From DYQY01 sp964643725 (GTDB lineage: Bacteria > Margulisbacteria > Riflemargulisbacteria > GWF2-35-9 > DYQY01), in assembly GCA_964643725.1 (NCBI GenBank), contig CAZXTL010000001.1, positions 129,370 through 193,369 of the forward strand: 64,000 bases of DNA, read 5' to 3'. A program made the position numbers and the translations under genes. The notes beneath the pieces were generated by a model. It did not search any database. It saw only the letters and a program-made list of their open reading frames with translations, and had not been told where the DNA came from. This document shows positions 41,993-50,161 of this stretch, piece by piece (the first letter of the stretch is position 1; every line of letters begins with the position of its first letter).

Positions 41993-42573
41993 GTTTATTT
42001 TTATTATTAATAGTTTGTTATTTGTTGGGTGCTATTCCTTTTAGTTATTTGGTCGCAAGGGTAAAAGGCGTTGATTTGACAAAGGTTGGCAGTGGAAACA
42101 TCGGGGCTACAAACGTTTACAGGTCTGTTGGTCCTTTGTTTGGAGTTATAGCTTTTTTTTGTGATGCAGGGAAAGGGTTCTTTGCTGCTTTGATTATCAA
42201 TATATTTACTTACGGTGATCCCTTAATGACAGTTATTGGTTCAACCTTGGCAGTTTTAGGTCATACGTTTAGCCCTTTTGTTGGTTTTAAAGGTGGAAAG
42301 GGAGTTGCAACAGGAGTTGGAGTCTTGTTTTTTATACAGCCTTTAGTTGCTATCATTGGGCTTGTTTCGGAATTAATAATAATTAAATTTACCAGATATG
42401 TATCTTTTGCTTCTATTGTTTCAGGAATTATTATTTTGATATTGATGTTTATACCTTTTTTTAATGTTGAGCTGGCTTATTCTTGGTTTGTATTTATAGT
42501 TGTTGCTTATATAATCTATAAGCATAAGATTAATATTCAAAGATTACTTAAAGGACAGGAGAATAAGATTTAA
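41986..42573 (+). CDS. plsY: Glycerol-3-phosphate acyltransferase PlsY
   Basis: PlsY acylates glycerol-3-phosphate with acyl-phosphate, the first step of phospholipid synthesis. The 195-residue membrane protein has all three cytoplasmic motifs: GSGNIGATNVYR, GHTFSPFVGFKGGKGVATG and the C-terminal YKHKINIQRLLKGQE. GGAGGAAG precedes the ATG, which lies inside dxs. It is paired with gpsA, which makes its substrate. Confidence 0.95.
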   Translation: MLSLFLLLIVCYLLGAIPFSYLVARVKGVDLTKVGSGNIGATNVYRSVGPLFGVIAFFCDAGKGFFAALIINIFTYGDPLMTVIGSTLAVLGHTFSPFVGFKGGKGVATGVGVLFFIQPLVAIIGLVSELIIIKFTRYVSFASIVSGIIILILMFIPFFNVELAYSWFVFIVVAYIIYKHKINIQRLLKGQENKI

Positions 42574-42575
42574 AT

Positions 42576-43583
42576 ATGAAAGCACTTGTTGTTGGTTGTG
42601 GTGCTTGGGGAACTTCTTTGGCAAAGGTTTTGTCAGAGAAAAATGATAAGGTATATATCGCCTGTCATAGTGAAAAAATAATTGAAGATATTAACTTAAA
42701 TAGAGTTAATTCTTATTATGGATTAATTGAGCCAAAGCTTTCTTCTGTTATAGAGGCTATTTCTTTTGACGAGATATCCTTAGTGATTGAGGATGTAACT
42801 GTGATTTTCGTGGTTGTTTCCTCGAACTTTTATCGTTCAGTGATGAAAATTCTACAACCAATGATTCTTGACCAACATATTATTGTAAGTGCAACAAAAG
42901 GCATGGAAGAGAGTGGTCTTTCTATGCTAGAGATAGACAGACAGATTTTTTCTGTTGAACAATTAAATGAGCAATTCTGCGTTCTTTCTGGTCCTAATTT
43001 AGCTAAAGAAATCTATCAAGGATTACCTGCAGCTACTGTAATTGCGTCTCATAACATTAATGTAGCAAAAATAGTCCAACAAATGATTAGTAGCGAGAGC
43101 TTTAGAGCTTATGTTTGTGATGATGTTATTGGAGTCATGTATGGCGGAATCCTTAAGAATGTAATTGCTCTGGCCGCTGGGATTGTTGATGCTATGAATC
43201 TGGGAACAAATGCTAAGTCAGCATTAATGGTAAGAGGAATAGCTGAAATGCGTAGGTTTTGTTTGCATGTTGGCGGACAGGAAGATACTGTTTTCGGTTT
43301 GTCTGGGTTTGGCGATCTTATTACTACTTGCAATGGACCTAAAAGTCGCAACTATTCGGTTGGGCTTGCCTTAGGCAAAGGAGAGAGAATAGACGATATT
43401 CTTTCTGGTATGGTTGATGTTGCAGAAGGAGTTACTTCAAGTAAGGTAATCCATCAGTTATCAATTAAGCAAAAGATTGAGATGCCAATCATTACAGCTG
43501 TATATAAAGTTATCTATGAGAGTGCTTCTATTAAAGAGACTATTAGTTCATTAATGAACAGAGATCTCAAAAAGGAAGATTGA
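42576..43583 (+). CDS. gpsA: Glycerol-3-phosphate dehydrogenase [NAD(P)+]
   Basis: GpsA reduces dihydroxyacetone phosphate to glycerol-3-phosphate, the substrate of PlsY encoded just upstream. It has the dinucleotide-binding GCGAWGTSLAKVL at the N-terminus, SGPNLAKEI, the catalytic-lysine region GGILKNVIALAAG and NAKSALMVRGIAEM. A GLSGFGDLITTC substrate-domain motif follows. The 335 residues are standard. It starts 2 bases after the plsY stop. Confidence 0.96.
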   Translation: MKALVVGCGAWGTSLAKVLSEKNDKVYIACHSEKIIEDINLNRVNSYYGLIEPKLSSVIEAISFDEISLVIEDVTVIFVVVSSNFYRSVMKILQPMILDQHIIVSATKGMEESGLSMLEIDRQIFSVEQLNEQFCVLSGPNLAKEIYQGLPAATVIASHNINVAKIVQQMISSESFRAYVCDDVIGVMYGGILKNVIALAAGIVDAMNLGTNAKSALMVRGIAEMRRFCLHVGGQEDTVFGLSGFGDLITTCNGPKSRNYSVGLALGKGERIDDILSGMVDVAEGVTSSKVIHQLSIKQKIEMPIITAVYKVIYESASIKETISSLMNRDLKKED

Positions 43584-43585
43584 CA

Positions 43586-44650
43586 TTGGTAGGAAAAAAC
43601 AATTTTGATAAAGAACAAGTAATTGTCGTTACAATAAAGGATAGAAATTTCCAATACTCTGTTGCAGAGGTAATCTCTTTAGTTGAGAACTTGCATGCGG
43701 AAGTGATTCTGACTTTAACAATGCACCGAGATGCGCTTAGTGGTTCTACTTATTTAGGTAAAGGTAAAATAGAAGAAGTGGCTGAGGCTATAAAAGAGTT
43801 TAAGGTTGAGACAATAGTTATTAATGACAATATTTCTCCGTTGCAAAAACAAGCATTAGAAGAGCAACTAAAATGTAAGGTTTTAGATAGGACTGAGATA
43901 ATTTTATCGATCTTTGCATCAAGGGCATCTTCTAAGGAAGCGCAGTTACAGGTTGAGCTTGCGCAACTTCAGTATCTTTATCCTAGACTTACAAAAATGT
44001 GGGGACATCTTTCTAGACAGCAGGGCGGAATTGGAATGAAGGGTGTGGGTGAGACACAGTTAGAGATAGATAAACGGATGATTAAGAAGAAGGTTAGCAG
44101 GCTCAAAGATGACCTAAAGAAAGTAAAAGAAAATAGGTCTTTGATGAGGAAGAAACGTATGATGAGTAATACTCCTATAGTTTCTTTGGTTGGCTATACT
44201 AATGCTGGGAAGTCTACAATGTTTAATTCATTTAAGGGGAAAGAAGCCTTTGCTAAGGATCAATTGTTTGCAACGCTTGATACAATAACTAAAAAGGTTA
44301 GCTATGAGAACGCTGAATTTTATATAGTAGATACTGTCGGTTTTATAAATAATCTTCCGCATTTTTTGATAGAGTCTTTTAAGGCAACATTGGAAGAAGT
44401 TTTTCTAAGCGATGTGCTTATTCATGTTGTAGACGCTTCTAGTAAACAGCTTACACAAGAAATAAAAGCAGTTTATGAGGTTCTGCATGAGTTGGGAATA
44501 GATGATAAGCCAATAATAACAGTTTATAACAAAATAGATTTGGTTAAAGAAAAGGATATACTGCCAGATAATGGGCTTCATGTTTCTTTGAAAACAGGTG
44601 AAAATCTTGACCTTTTAGTTAAAGAGATTTTAGAAAAGGTAAAGAAATGA
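43586..44650 (+). CDS. hflX: Ribosome-associated GTPase HflX
   Basis: HflX binds 50S subunits and rescues or splits stalled ribosomes. The N-terminal domain (LTMHRDALSGSTYLGKGKIEE) and the glycine-rich GGIGMKGVGETQLEIDKR loop are family hallmarks. The G domain has G1 GYTNAGKST, G3 DTVGF and G4 NKID. The start is a TTG: 43586 is preferred over 43580 because AAAGGAAG (43571-43578) would be too close to the earlier one. The stop overlaps the ATG of dinG by four bases. Confidence 0.93.
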   Translation: MVGKNNFDKEQVIVVTIKDRNFQYSVAEVISLVENLHAEVILTLTMHRDALSGSTYLGKGKIEEVAEAIKEFKVETIVINDNISPLQKQALEEQLKCKVLDRTEIILSIFASRASSKEAQLQVELAQLQYLYPRLTKMWGHLSRQQGGIGMKGVGETQLEIDKRMIKKKVSRLKDDLKKVKENRSLMRKKRMMSNTPIVSLVGYTNAGKSTMFNSFKGKEAFAKDQLFATLDTITKKVSYENAEFYIVDTVGFINNLPHFLIESFKATLEEVFLSDVLIHVVDASSKQLTQEIKAVYEVLHELGIDDKPIITVYNKIDLVKEKDILPDNGLHVSLKTGENLDLLVKEILEKVKK

Positions 44651-47409
44651 GTTGCTTAGATTTTATTGCGTTAGACGTTGAAACTACAGGTTTAGATGAG
44701 AAAAGAAACGAAATTACAGAGATCGGTATCGTTAGGTTCCGTAAAGGCGAACTTGTAGCCGAATATTCTACTTTAGTTAAACCTACAGAAATGATTTCTG
44801 ATTTTGTTGCAAATATGACTGGAATCACTAATGAGATGGTGAGTCATGCACCAGTTTTTGAAGCAGTAGTTGATGAAATGCTTGAGTTTATTGGTAACGA
44901 TCTGGTTGTTGGGCATAATATCAAGTTTGATATAGGGATGTTAGATCAAGCACTCATAAGAGTAAATAAACCTGTTCTGGACAATGTAATGCTAGATACG
45001 TTGGATATTATTTCCATTTTAAACCCCACTGGTGGTAGCTTTAAGTTAAGCCATTTGGCAAAAATATATGGTGTATTAGAGGAAAATGTTCATCGAGCAA
45101 AAGATGATAGTTTGATGACTGCTAATCTATACTTAAAGCTAGTAGAAGAGATAAAAACTTTAGACAAAAATGTAGTTTCTGTTTTGCTTTATTATTTAGA
45201 TCAGACTGATATTCCTTTACGAATGATATTTGATGATGTGTTTGGTAATAAGCTTGAAAAACATGATTATCCTTGGGTGTCGTTTAAGTTTAACAAACTT
45301 AAAATAGGTGAAATAAGTGAACGATACAAGGACGATAGCTTCAAGGATAAGGATATTGATTCTTTGTTCCAAATGTTTAAGGAAGATGGAAGTTTAGCTA
45401 AGAATTTGCCAGGGTTTGAAGTAAGGTCAGCGCAAGTTGATATGATGGAAAAGGTTTGGCAAAGTTTTGAGAAAAATATTCATTTGGTCGTCGAGGCTGG
45501 CACAGGTACCGGGAAGTCCTTAGCTTACTTACTTCCAGCAGTATTTTTTGCCTTAAAACAGGAGAAGACAGTTGTTATATCCACTAAGACTAAAGCTTTG
45601 CAGGAACAGTTGGTAGATAAAGACATCCCGACTTTAAAAAAGGCATTAGGAATAGAATTTAAAGAAGAGATGATTAAAGGCAAAGAGAATTATATTTGTT
45701 TAAACAAATTTGCTTATTTAATGAATTCTGCTGTGTCCAGAAAGGATGATTCGTTACTTAAAGGCGCATTATCACTCATGATGTGGGTGATTTCATCGGA
45801 AAGAGGAGACATTTCTGAAATACATAATAGTTTGAAGACAAGGTTTAATTCCCAGATAAAAGCAGAAACAAAAAGTTGTTTGCAATCCCATTGTCCTTTT
45901 AAACAGGTTTGTTTTTTAAATAAATTAAAAGAGAATGCCAAGAATGCAAACATTATTGTAGTTAATCATGCTCTTTTGCTTGCGGATATACATTATGGGA
46001 GAAATGTTCTGCCAGAATTTGATCAGCTTATTATTGATGAGGCTCATACGTTAGAAGATGTGGCTACAGGTTGTTTTTCTATGTCTTTTGCTAAAAAAAG
46101 GTTAAATGAGTTATTTTCTAAGATGGTGGAGAATAATTCTATTGATGATTTTGTTGTAGGGAAAGAAACTGAAAAAGATATGAAAAAGATTAAAACTAAG
46201 TTTAGAAAAGCTATAAAAGCTAATAATGATTGGTTTAATGAGATAGAAGATGTTTTTAAAGAAAAAGAAAAACAAAATGTATTTTTTAAAAAAAGCCAGA
46301 AGAGGATAGGCTTTGCCGAGATAGAAGAAGGCGTTATTGATTCTATTTATAATTCCATTAATGATTTGATTGGGGTTTTGCTTGAGATAAAACCACTACT
46401 AAATGATTTAAGAATAGAAATTAAGGATGAACTTACGGTTTTTCAGAGGTCATTTTTAAGAGGAATTATTTCAGAAATAGACGGTTTATTAGAAGAACTT
46501 GCTCTTATGTATGAGAGAAGTCCAGGTTATATAAGATGGCTAGAGAAGGTTGAAAGACCAAGGTCAGTTCATTACGAAATGATTATTACTCCATTGTCAT
46601 CAGGGGATATCTTGCAGAAAGAGCTTTTAGATGGTTTAGGAGCGGTTATTCATACTTCTGCAACTGTTTCCATAAACGGTAATTTTAATTATTATCTATC
46701 AAGGTTAGGATATTTAGATACGGATAAGAAGATAGAAACTGCTGTTTTTAGCTCACCATTCGACCTAGAGAAACGTATGCTCTTATGTGTTCCTAACGAT
46801 GTTCCTGCATATAAGGATGACAAGGAATACGTGGATAGTATTTCTAAATATTTAAAGGAGCTTTTGATTGGAATAGATGGTAAAGCCTTAGTTCTATTTA
46901 CTTCACATAAACATTTAAGTGATTGTTATTATGGGATTAAACATGAATTGGAAAAAGTGAAAATTCCAGTTTATTGCCAAGGCAAACAAATGTCTGACAA
47001 GAATCTTATAAACGCATTTAAGGATAAGGAAGGTGCTGTTTTAATGGGCACAGATAGCTTTTGGGAAGGAATAGATGTTCCAGGGCGCAGTTTGTCTTAT
47101 GTAATTGTTGTTAAGCTTCCTTTTGATGTCCCAACTGATCCTATAGTTATGGCGAGGATGGAGCAAGTCGCTACGTTGGGAAGAAGTAGTTTTTTTGATT
47201 ATGTTGTACCTAAAGCAGTTGTAAAGTTCAAACAAGGAATTGGCAGACTAATTAGGTCTAAAACAGATAAAGGTGCTGTTATAATCCTTGATAAACGAGT
47301 GAAACATAAAGGATATGGGAAGTCATTTATTAATGCAATAACCGCTAGAAAGGTTAGCCCTGAAGATTTACCATCAATGATAGCTTCCTTGAAGCTTTGG
47401 GTAGATTGA
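44647..47409 (+). CDS. dinG: DinG-family helicase fused to a DnaQ-like 3'-5' exonuclease
   Basis: Residues 1-165 are a DEDDh exonuclease: LDVETTGLD with Asp10 and Glu12, GHNIKFDIGML, and HRAKDDS. A superfamily 2 helicase follows, with Walker A EAGTGTGKS at about 282-290, DEAH at about 463-466, GTDSFWEGIDVPG and QGIGRLIRS. Four cysteines at 351, 411, 416 and 422 fit the iron-sulfur cluster of the XPD/DinG group. DinG unwinds DNA with 5' tails and R-loops; fused exonuclease forms are common outside proteobacteria. At 920 residues it is a normal size for the fusion. The ATG overlaps hflX by four bases. It ends the seven-gene run. Confidence 0.94.
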   Translation: MSCLDFIALDVETTGLDEKRNEITEIGIVRFRKGELVAEYSTLVKPTEMISDFVANMTGITNEMVSHAPVFEAVVDEMLEFIGNDLVVGHNIKFDIGMLDQALIRVNKPVLDNVMLDTLDIISILNPTGGSFKLSHLAKIYGVLEENVHRAKDDSLMTANLYLKLVEEIKTLDKNVVSVLLYYLDQTDIPLRMIFDDVFGNKLEKHDYPWVSFKFNKLKIGEISERYKDDSFKDKDIDSLFQMFKEDGSLAKNLPGFEVRSAQVDMMEKVWQSFEKNIHLVVEAGTGTGKSLAYLLPAVFFALKQEKTVVISTKTKALQEQLVDKDIPTLKKALGIEFKEEMIKGKENYICLNKFAYLMNSAVSRKDDSLLKGALSLMMWVISSERGDISEIHNSLKTRFNSQIKAETKSCLQSHCPFKQVCFLNKLKENAKNANIIVVNHALLLADIHYGRNVLPEFDQLIIDEAHTLEDVATGCFSMSFAKKRLNELFSKMVENNSIDDFVVGKETEKDMKKIKTKFRKAIKANNDWFNEIEDVFKEKEKQNVFFKKSQKRIGFAEIEEGVIDSIYNSINDLIGVLLEIKPLLNDLRIEIKDELTVFQRSFLRGIISEIDGLLEELALMYERSPGYIRWLEKVERPRSVHYEMIITPLSSGDILQKELLDGLGAVIHTSATVSINGNFNYYLSRLGYLDTDKKIETAVFSSPFDLEKRMLLCVPNDVPAYKDDKEYVDSISKYLKELLIGIDGKALVLFTSHKHLSDCYYGIKHELEKVKIPVYCQGKQMSDKNLINAFKDKEGAVLMGTDSFWEGIDVPGRSLSYVIVVKLPFDVPTDPIVMARMEQVATLGRSSFFDYVVPKAVVKFKQGIGRLIRSKTDKGAVIILDKRVKHKGYGKSFINAITARKVSPEDLPSMIASLKLWVD

Positions 47410-47419
47410 AAATATACTT

Positions 47420-47545
47420 AAATTGTTTATTTGTTTAGGCGACTACGTCGCTGTTTATGTGTTTATTTGTTCAAGGTAAAATTTAAATATTATTAAACAT
47501 GTTTGCTTTAGCAAACTATAAACACATCAACACATAAACAAGATT
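47420..47545. repeat. Hairpins and degenerate inverted words after dinG
   Basis: The 173-base gap after dinG contains GCGAC/GTCGC (47439-47451, 3-base loop), a GTTTGC/GCAAAC hairpin near 47500, and long complementary AT words: TGTTTATGTGTTTAT near 47452 against ATAAACACATCAACACATAAAC near 47519. The words are internally repetitive. The GC hairpin may help end transcription. There is no gene. Confidence 0.45.
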
Positions 47546-47582
47546 TGATGCAATTTTTAATAGGTAAGTCCGATATATTTGT

Positions 47583-49532
47583 ATGTTTAATGTAATAACA
47601 AATTTCAAAATGCACTTTAAAGTAGTATCTTTGCCGATAAATCAAAAGAATATTGGAGAGGTAGCTCTTGCAGAGTATGTTGGTAAGCTTTGTGATTTTT
47701 TGCTTTCCAAATATTCGGATGCTCCATCTTTTGTTTGGAGTAATTTTGTAGATGTAGTCATAGAGTTGCCAAATTTGTTACAACAAGTTGAAGCAGAAAC
47801 TGGTGCGCATACTTCAGAAAAAGTAAATAGTATGGGTAAGTTGTGTTGGCTTATTGCTAATTATCATCCAAACAAGTTTGATGCTTTTAATAAAAGATTT
47901 TTTGGTTCGAATAAAGCCCCTATGTCAGATTATATACCAAAAGTGAAAAGTAGCGTTGATACAGTGTATCTTCCTATTTCTGGACATACTAATCCTGATG
48001 TTGATTCTATAGTTTCAGTAATTATGATGTCATATTTAATGTTTCAAACAGGGGATAAAAGATTAATGATAAAACCTTGTTATGAAGGTGTGTTGCAAGA
48101 AGAAGTCAGAGACTATGTGGATTCTGTTCTTGGTAGAAAGGGTTTCACTGAAGCTTTTTTTACTAACCTAAATGATAACCCATATGTTTGTGCAAAAAGA
48201 AAGATGATTACTTCAGCTCATTTGCCTGTAGTTACACCTGGAATGAATTATTTGGAAGCAACAAAAAATGTTCTTAAATATAAGCCTGGGCTAAGGGTTC
48301 TTATGCCTATAATTGATGCCGATGGTAAGTATCTGGGATGTTTGAGACATGTAGAAAGAGAAGAGTTTCTTATGACAGAAATTGTTAAAGGGCGAGACCT
48401 GAAAGAGTTGACAGTAGCAGATGCTTTGGCATGGAAGAATATCTATAAATCTACACGAGAGAAAGTTCCTGAAGATATTCAGTTTGAGTTAAATGTAGAG
48501 ATGGATTCTGCTATGCAGATAACTCTTGAGAAAGTCTACGCTGTACCAGTTGTTAATGCAGATAATAAGTTTGCTGGAATTGTAACGCAAGCTGAATACT
48601 ATAAAGAAAATATGGGGTTAATATTAGTGGATACGCAAGAGCCTACTTCTAGTTTAAAAGGTATAGATTCGAAATTTATAGTTAAAAAAGACCATCATGA
48701 AGATAAGGGTGGGCTTTCGAGCGGTGTGAGTATCGGTAGCAATAGCTCAACAGTGGCAATGATTTTGAAAGATTATTTGCAGTTTAGAAGGAATGTTAGT
48801 TTTCCAGCACAGCTCGCTAGGCTTGGACTTGGTGCGATGCTTATAGATTCAAACATGAAAGAAAGATTCATAGATCAGGATGATTATTTGTTTGATGAAG
48901 TTGCAGCATATTGTTTAGCTGTAGAGCAGGGTGTTAGTTATGGAAATAACTTTCATGAAAGTGCTAGGTATCAAAAAGATAAACAGGCAATACAGCTTGA
49001 AGAAGCAATCAGATATAGGTCTATTCAGGCAGATGTTTTCAGAAATAAGATGTTGCAAAACAGGAACGCACTTTATGATGCAGGTGATGTTAAGGATTAT
49101 AAAGCGGAATATGGAATAGACGTTATGGCTTGGCAGTGGGAGTTAAATAAAGACTTACTAGCTATTCATCTTTCTAAAGCAAAAGATGTTCCTTTAGAAT
49201 TAGCCGAAAAAACATTAGAGAAGAGAAGAAACTTTGGAATACTTTTAGTTACACCAACAGATAGAGAAAATATGGGAAAACAAGCGGATAGTATGTTGGT
49301 GTTTGGTAAAACAAAGAAAGACTTACAGAAGCTTATGACTTATTGGAAACAAAACCTATTGGATTCTGTTACAGGAAATCGTATTTCTCAGCAAGATTTT
49401 GAATATACAATAACTGAGGTTAAAGATAGTAGAGGCATAATTGGATATTGCGCCAAAATAGACTTTTCAGATAACGTGAATTTTAATTCCAGAAAAAAGA
49501 GTGTATTGAAAACACTTTTGGTGTATTTTTAG
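47583..49532 (+). CDS. DHH-family, probably manganese-dependent pyrophosphatase with CBS region and long N-terminal extension
   Basis: The 649-residue protein has DHH-superfamily metal motifs: SGHTNPDVDSI at residues 133-143 (matching GHxNPDtDSI of family II pyrophosphatases), a later LVDTQEP (typical is VDHNE), and DHHEDKGG near residue 380. Between them lies a region of about 150 residues with two CBS-like units (PIIDADGKYLGCL and VPVVNADNKFAGIVT), as in nucleotide-regulated CBS-PPases. The first 120 or so residues are an extra domain I do not recognise. The VDTQEP substitution means that a different phosphate substrate is possible. The ribosome site is weak. It overlaps the convergent methionine-synthase gene by four bases. 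Confidence 0.72.
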   Translation: MFNVITNFKMHFKVVSLPINQKNIGEVALAEYVGKLCDFLLSKYSDAPSFVWSNFVDVVIELPNLLQQVEAETGAHTSEKVNSMGKLCWLIANYHPNKFDAFNKRFFGSNKAPMSDYIPKVKSSVDTVYLPISGHTNPDVDSIVSVIMMSYLMFQTGDKRLMIKPCYEGVLQEEVRDYVDSVLGRKGFTEAFFTNLNDNPYVCAKRKMITSAHLPVVTPGMNYLEATKNVLKYKPGLRVLMPIIDADGKYLGCLRHVEREEFLMTEIVKGRDLKELTVADALAWKNIYKSTREKVPEDIQFELNVEMDSAMQITLEKVYAVPVVNADNKFAGIVTQAEYYKENMGLILVDTQEPTSSLKGIDSKFIVKKDHHEDKGGLSSGVSIGSNSSTVAMILKDYLQFRRNVSFPAQLARLGLGAMLIDSNMKERFIDQDDYLFDEVAAYCLAVEQGVSYGNNFHESARYQKDKQAIQLEEAIRYRSIQADVFRNKMLQNRNALYDAGDVKDYKAEYGIDVMAWQWELNKDLLAIHLSKAKDVPLELAEKTLEKRRNFGILLVTPTDRENMGKQADSMLVFGKTKKDLQKLMTYWKQNLLDSVTGNRISQQDFEYTITEVKDSRGIIGYCAKIDFSDNVNFNSRKKSVLKTLLVYF

Positions 49533-50161
49533 TGTAAAATTATTGCGCTGGTGCTTTGCTCTGGATACATCATATAGCTTTCAGTTAAAGCAACATCCTT
49601 AGATTCATTTAGTTCAAGAAGTGTAAAAAGATCTTTTTGCATGCTCATATCAGGGCATAGCGAATATCCAAACGAATATCTTTCTGGTGGTACTCTGCTG
49701 CCAAGTTCATTTCTCATGGTGTTGTGATTATATTGGGCCAAAGCTTCTGCCATCCAAGTAGTAAAACCATGGAAGTAAAAAGCGTTTGAGTAGTTACCTT
49801 CCTTTTCAAATTCTTCATATTTGGTTAGTGCTTCTTTGCCTAAAGTAACTACTTGAAGAACAATTTTGTTTCCTGCTGAAGAAGCAACATTTTTGTTGTC
49901 TATTGTTGGGAATTTCCAAGTAATACCGTGGTTAGGAAAGGAGATAGAAGTATCTGTTTTAGTAATATGAAAAGTATCATAGAAAACAATGCCTTTTACG
50001 TTTGAATTTATTACTAGTTCTTTTATTTGAGAAAATGCCTTTTCTAATTCAAGAATTGTTTCCGGATTATTGTTTTTTAATCCCCAAGAAGTTTTAAAAA
50101 GTACTTGTTTGTTGATAAAGGGAATGAATTTATCAGGATCAATTATTTTTTTTTGAACCAT
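49529..50161 (-). CDS. Methionine synthase activation (AdoMet-binding) domain protein
   Basis: This 210-residue protein corresponds to the C-terminal reactivation domain of cobalamin-dependent methionine synthase, which binds AdoMet during reductive methylation of inactive cob(II)alamin. The C-terminal stretch has the family motif RYSFGYSLCPDMSMQ followed by ALTESYMMYPEQSTS (normally RxxxGYPACPD and LTExxAMxPxxS). The ATG lies within the end of metH (23-base overlap), which indicates coupled production of the two pieces. In E. coli this domain is fused to the rest of MetH. Confidence 0.88.
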   Translation of the reverse strand: MVQKKIIDPDKFIPFINKQVLFKTSWGLKNNNPETILELEKAFSQIKELVINSNVKGIVFYDTFHITKTDTSISFPNHGITWKFPTIDNKNVASSAGNKIVLQVVTLGKEALTKYEEFEKEGNYSNAFYFHGFTTWMAEALAQYNHNTMRNELGSRVPPERYSFGYSLCPDMSMQKDLFTLLELNESKDVALTESYMMYPEQSTSAIILH

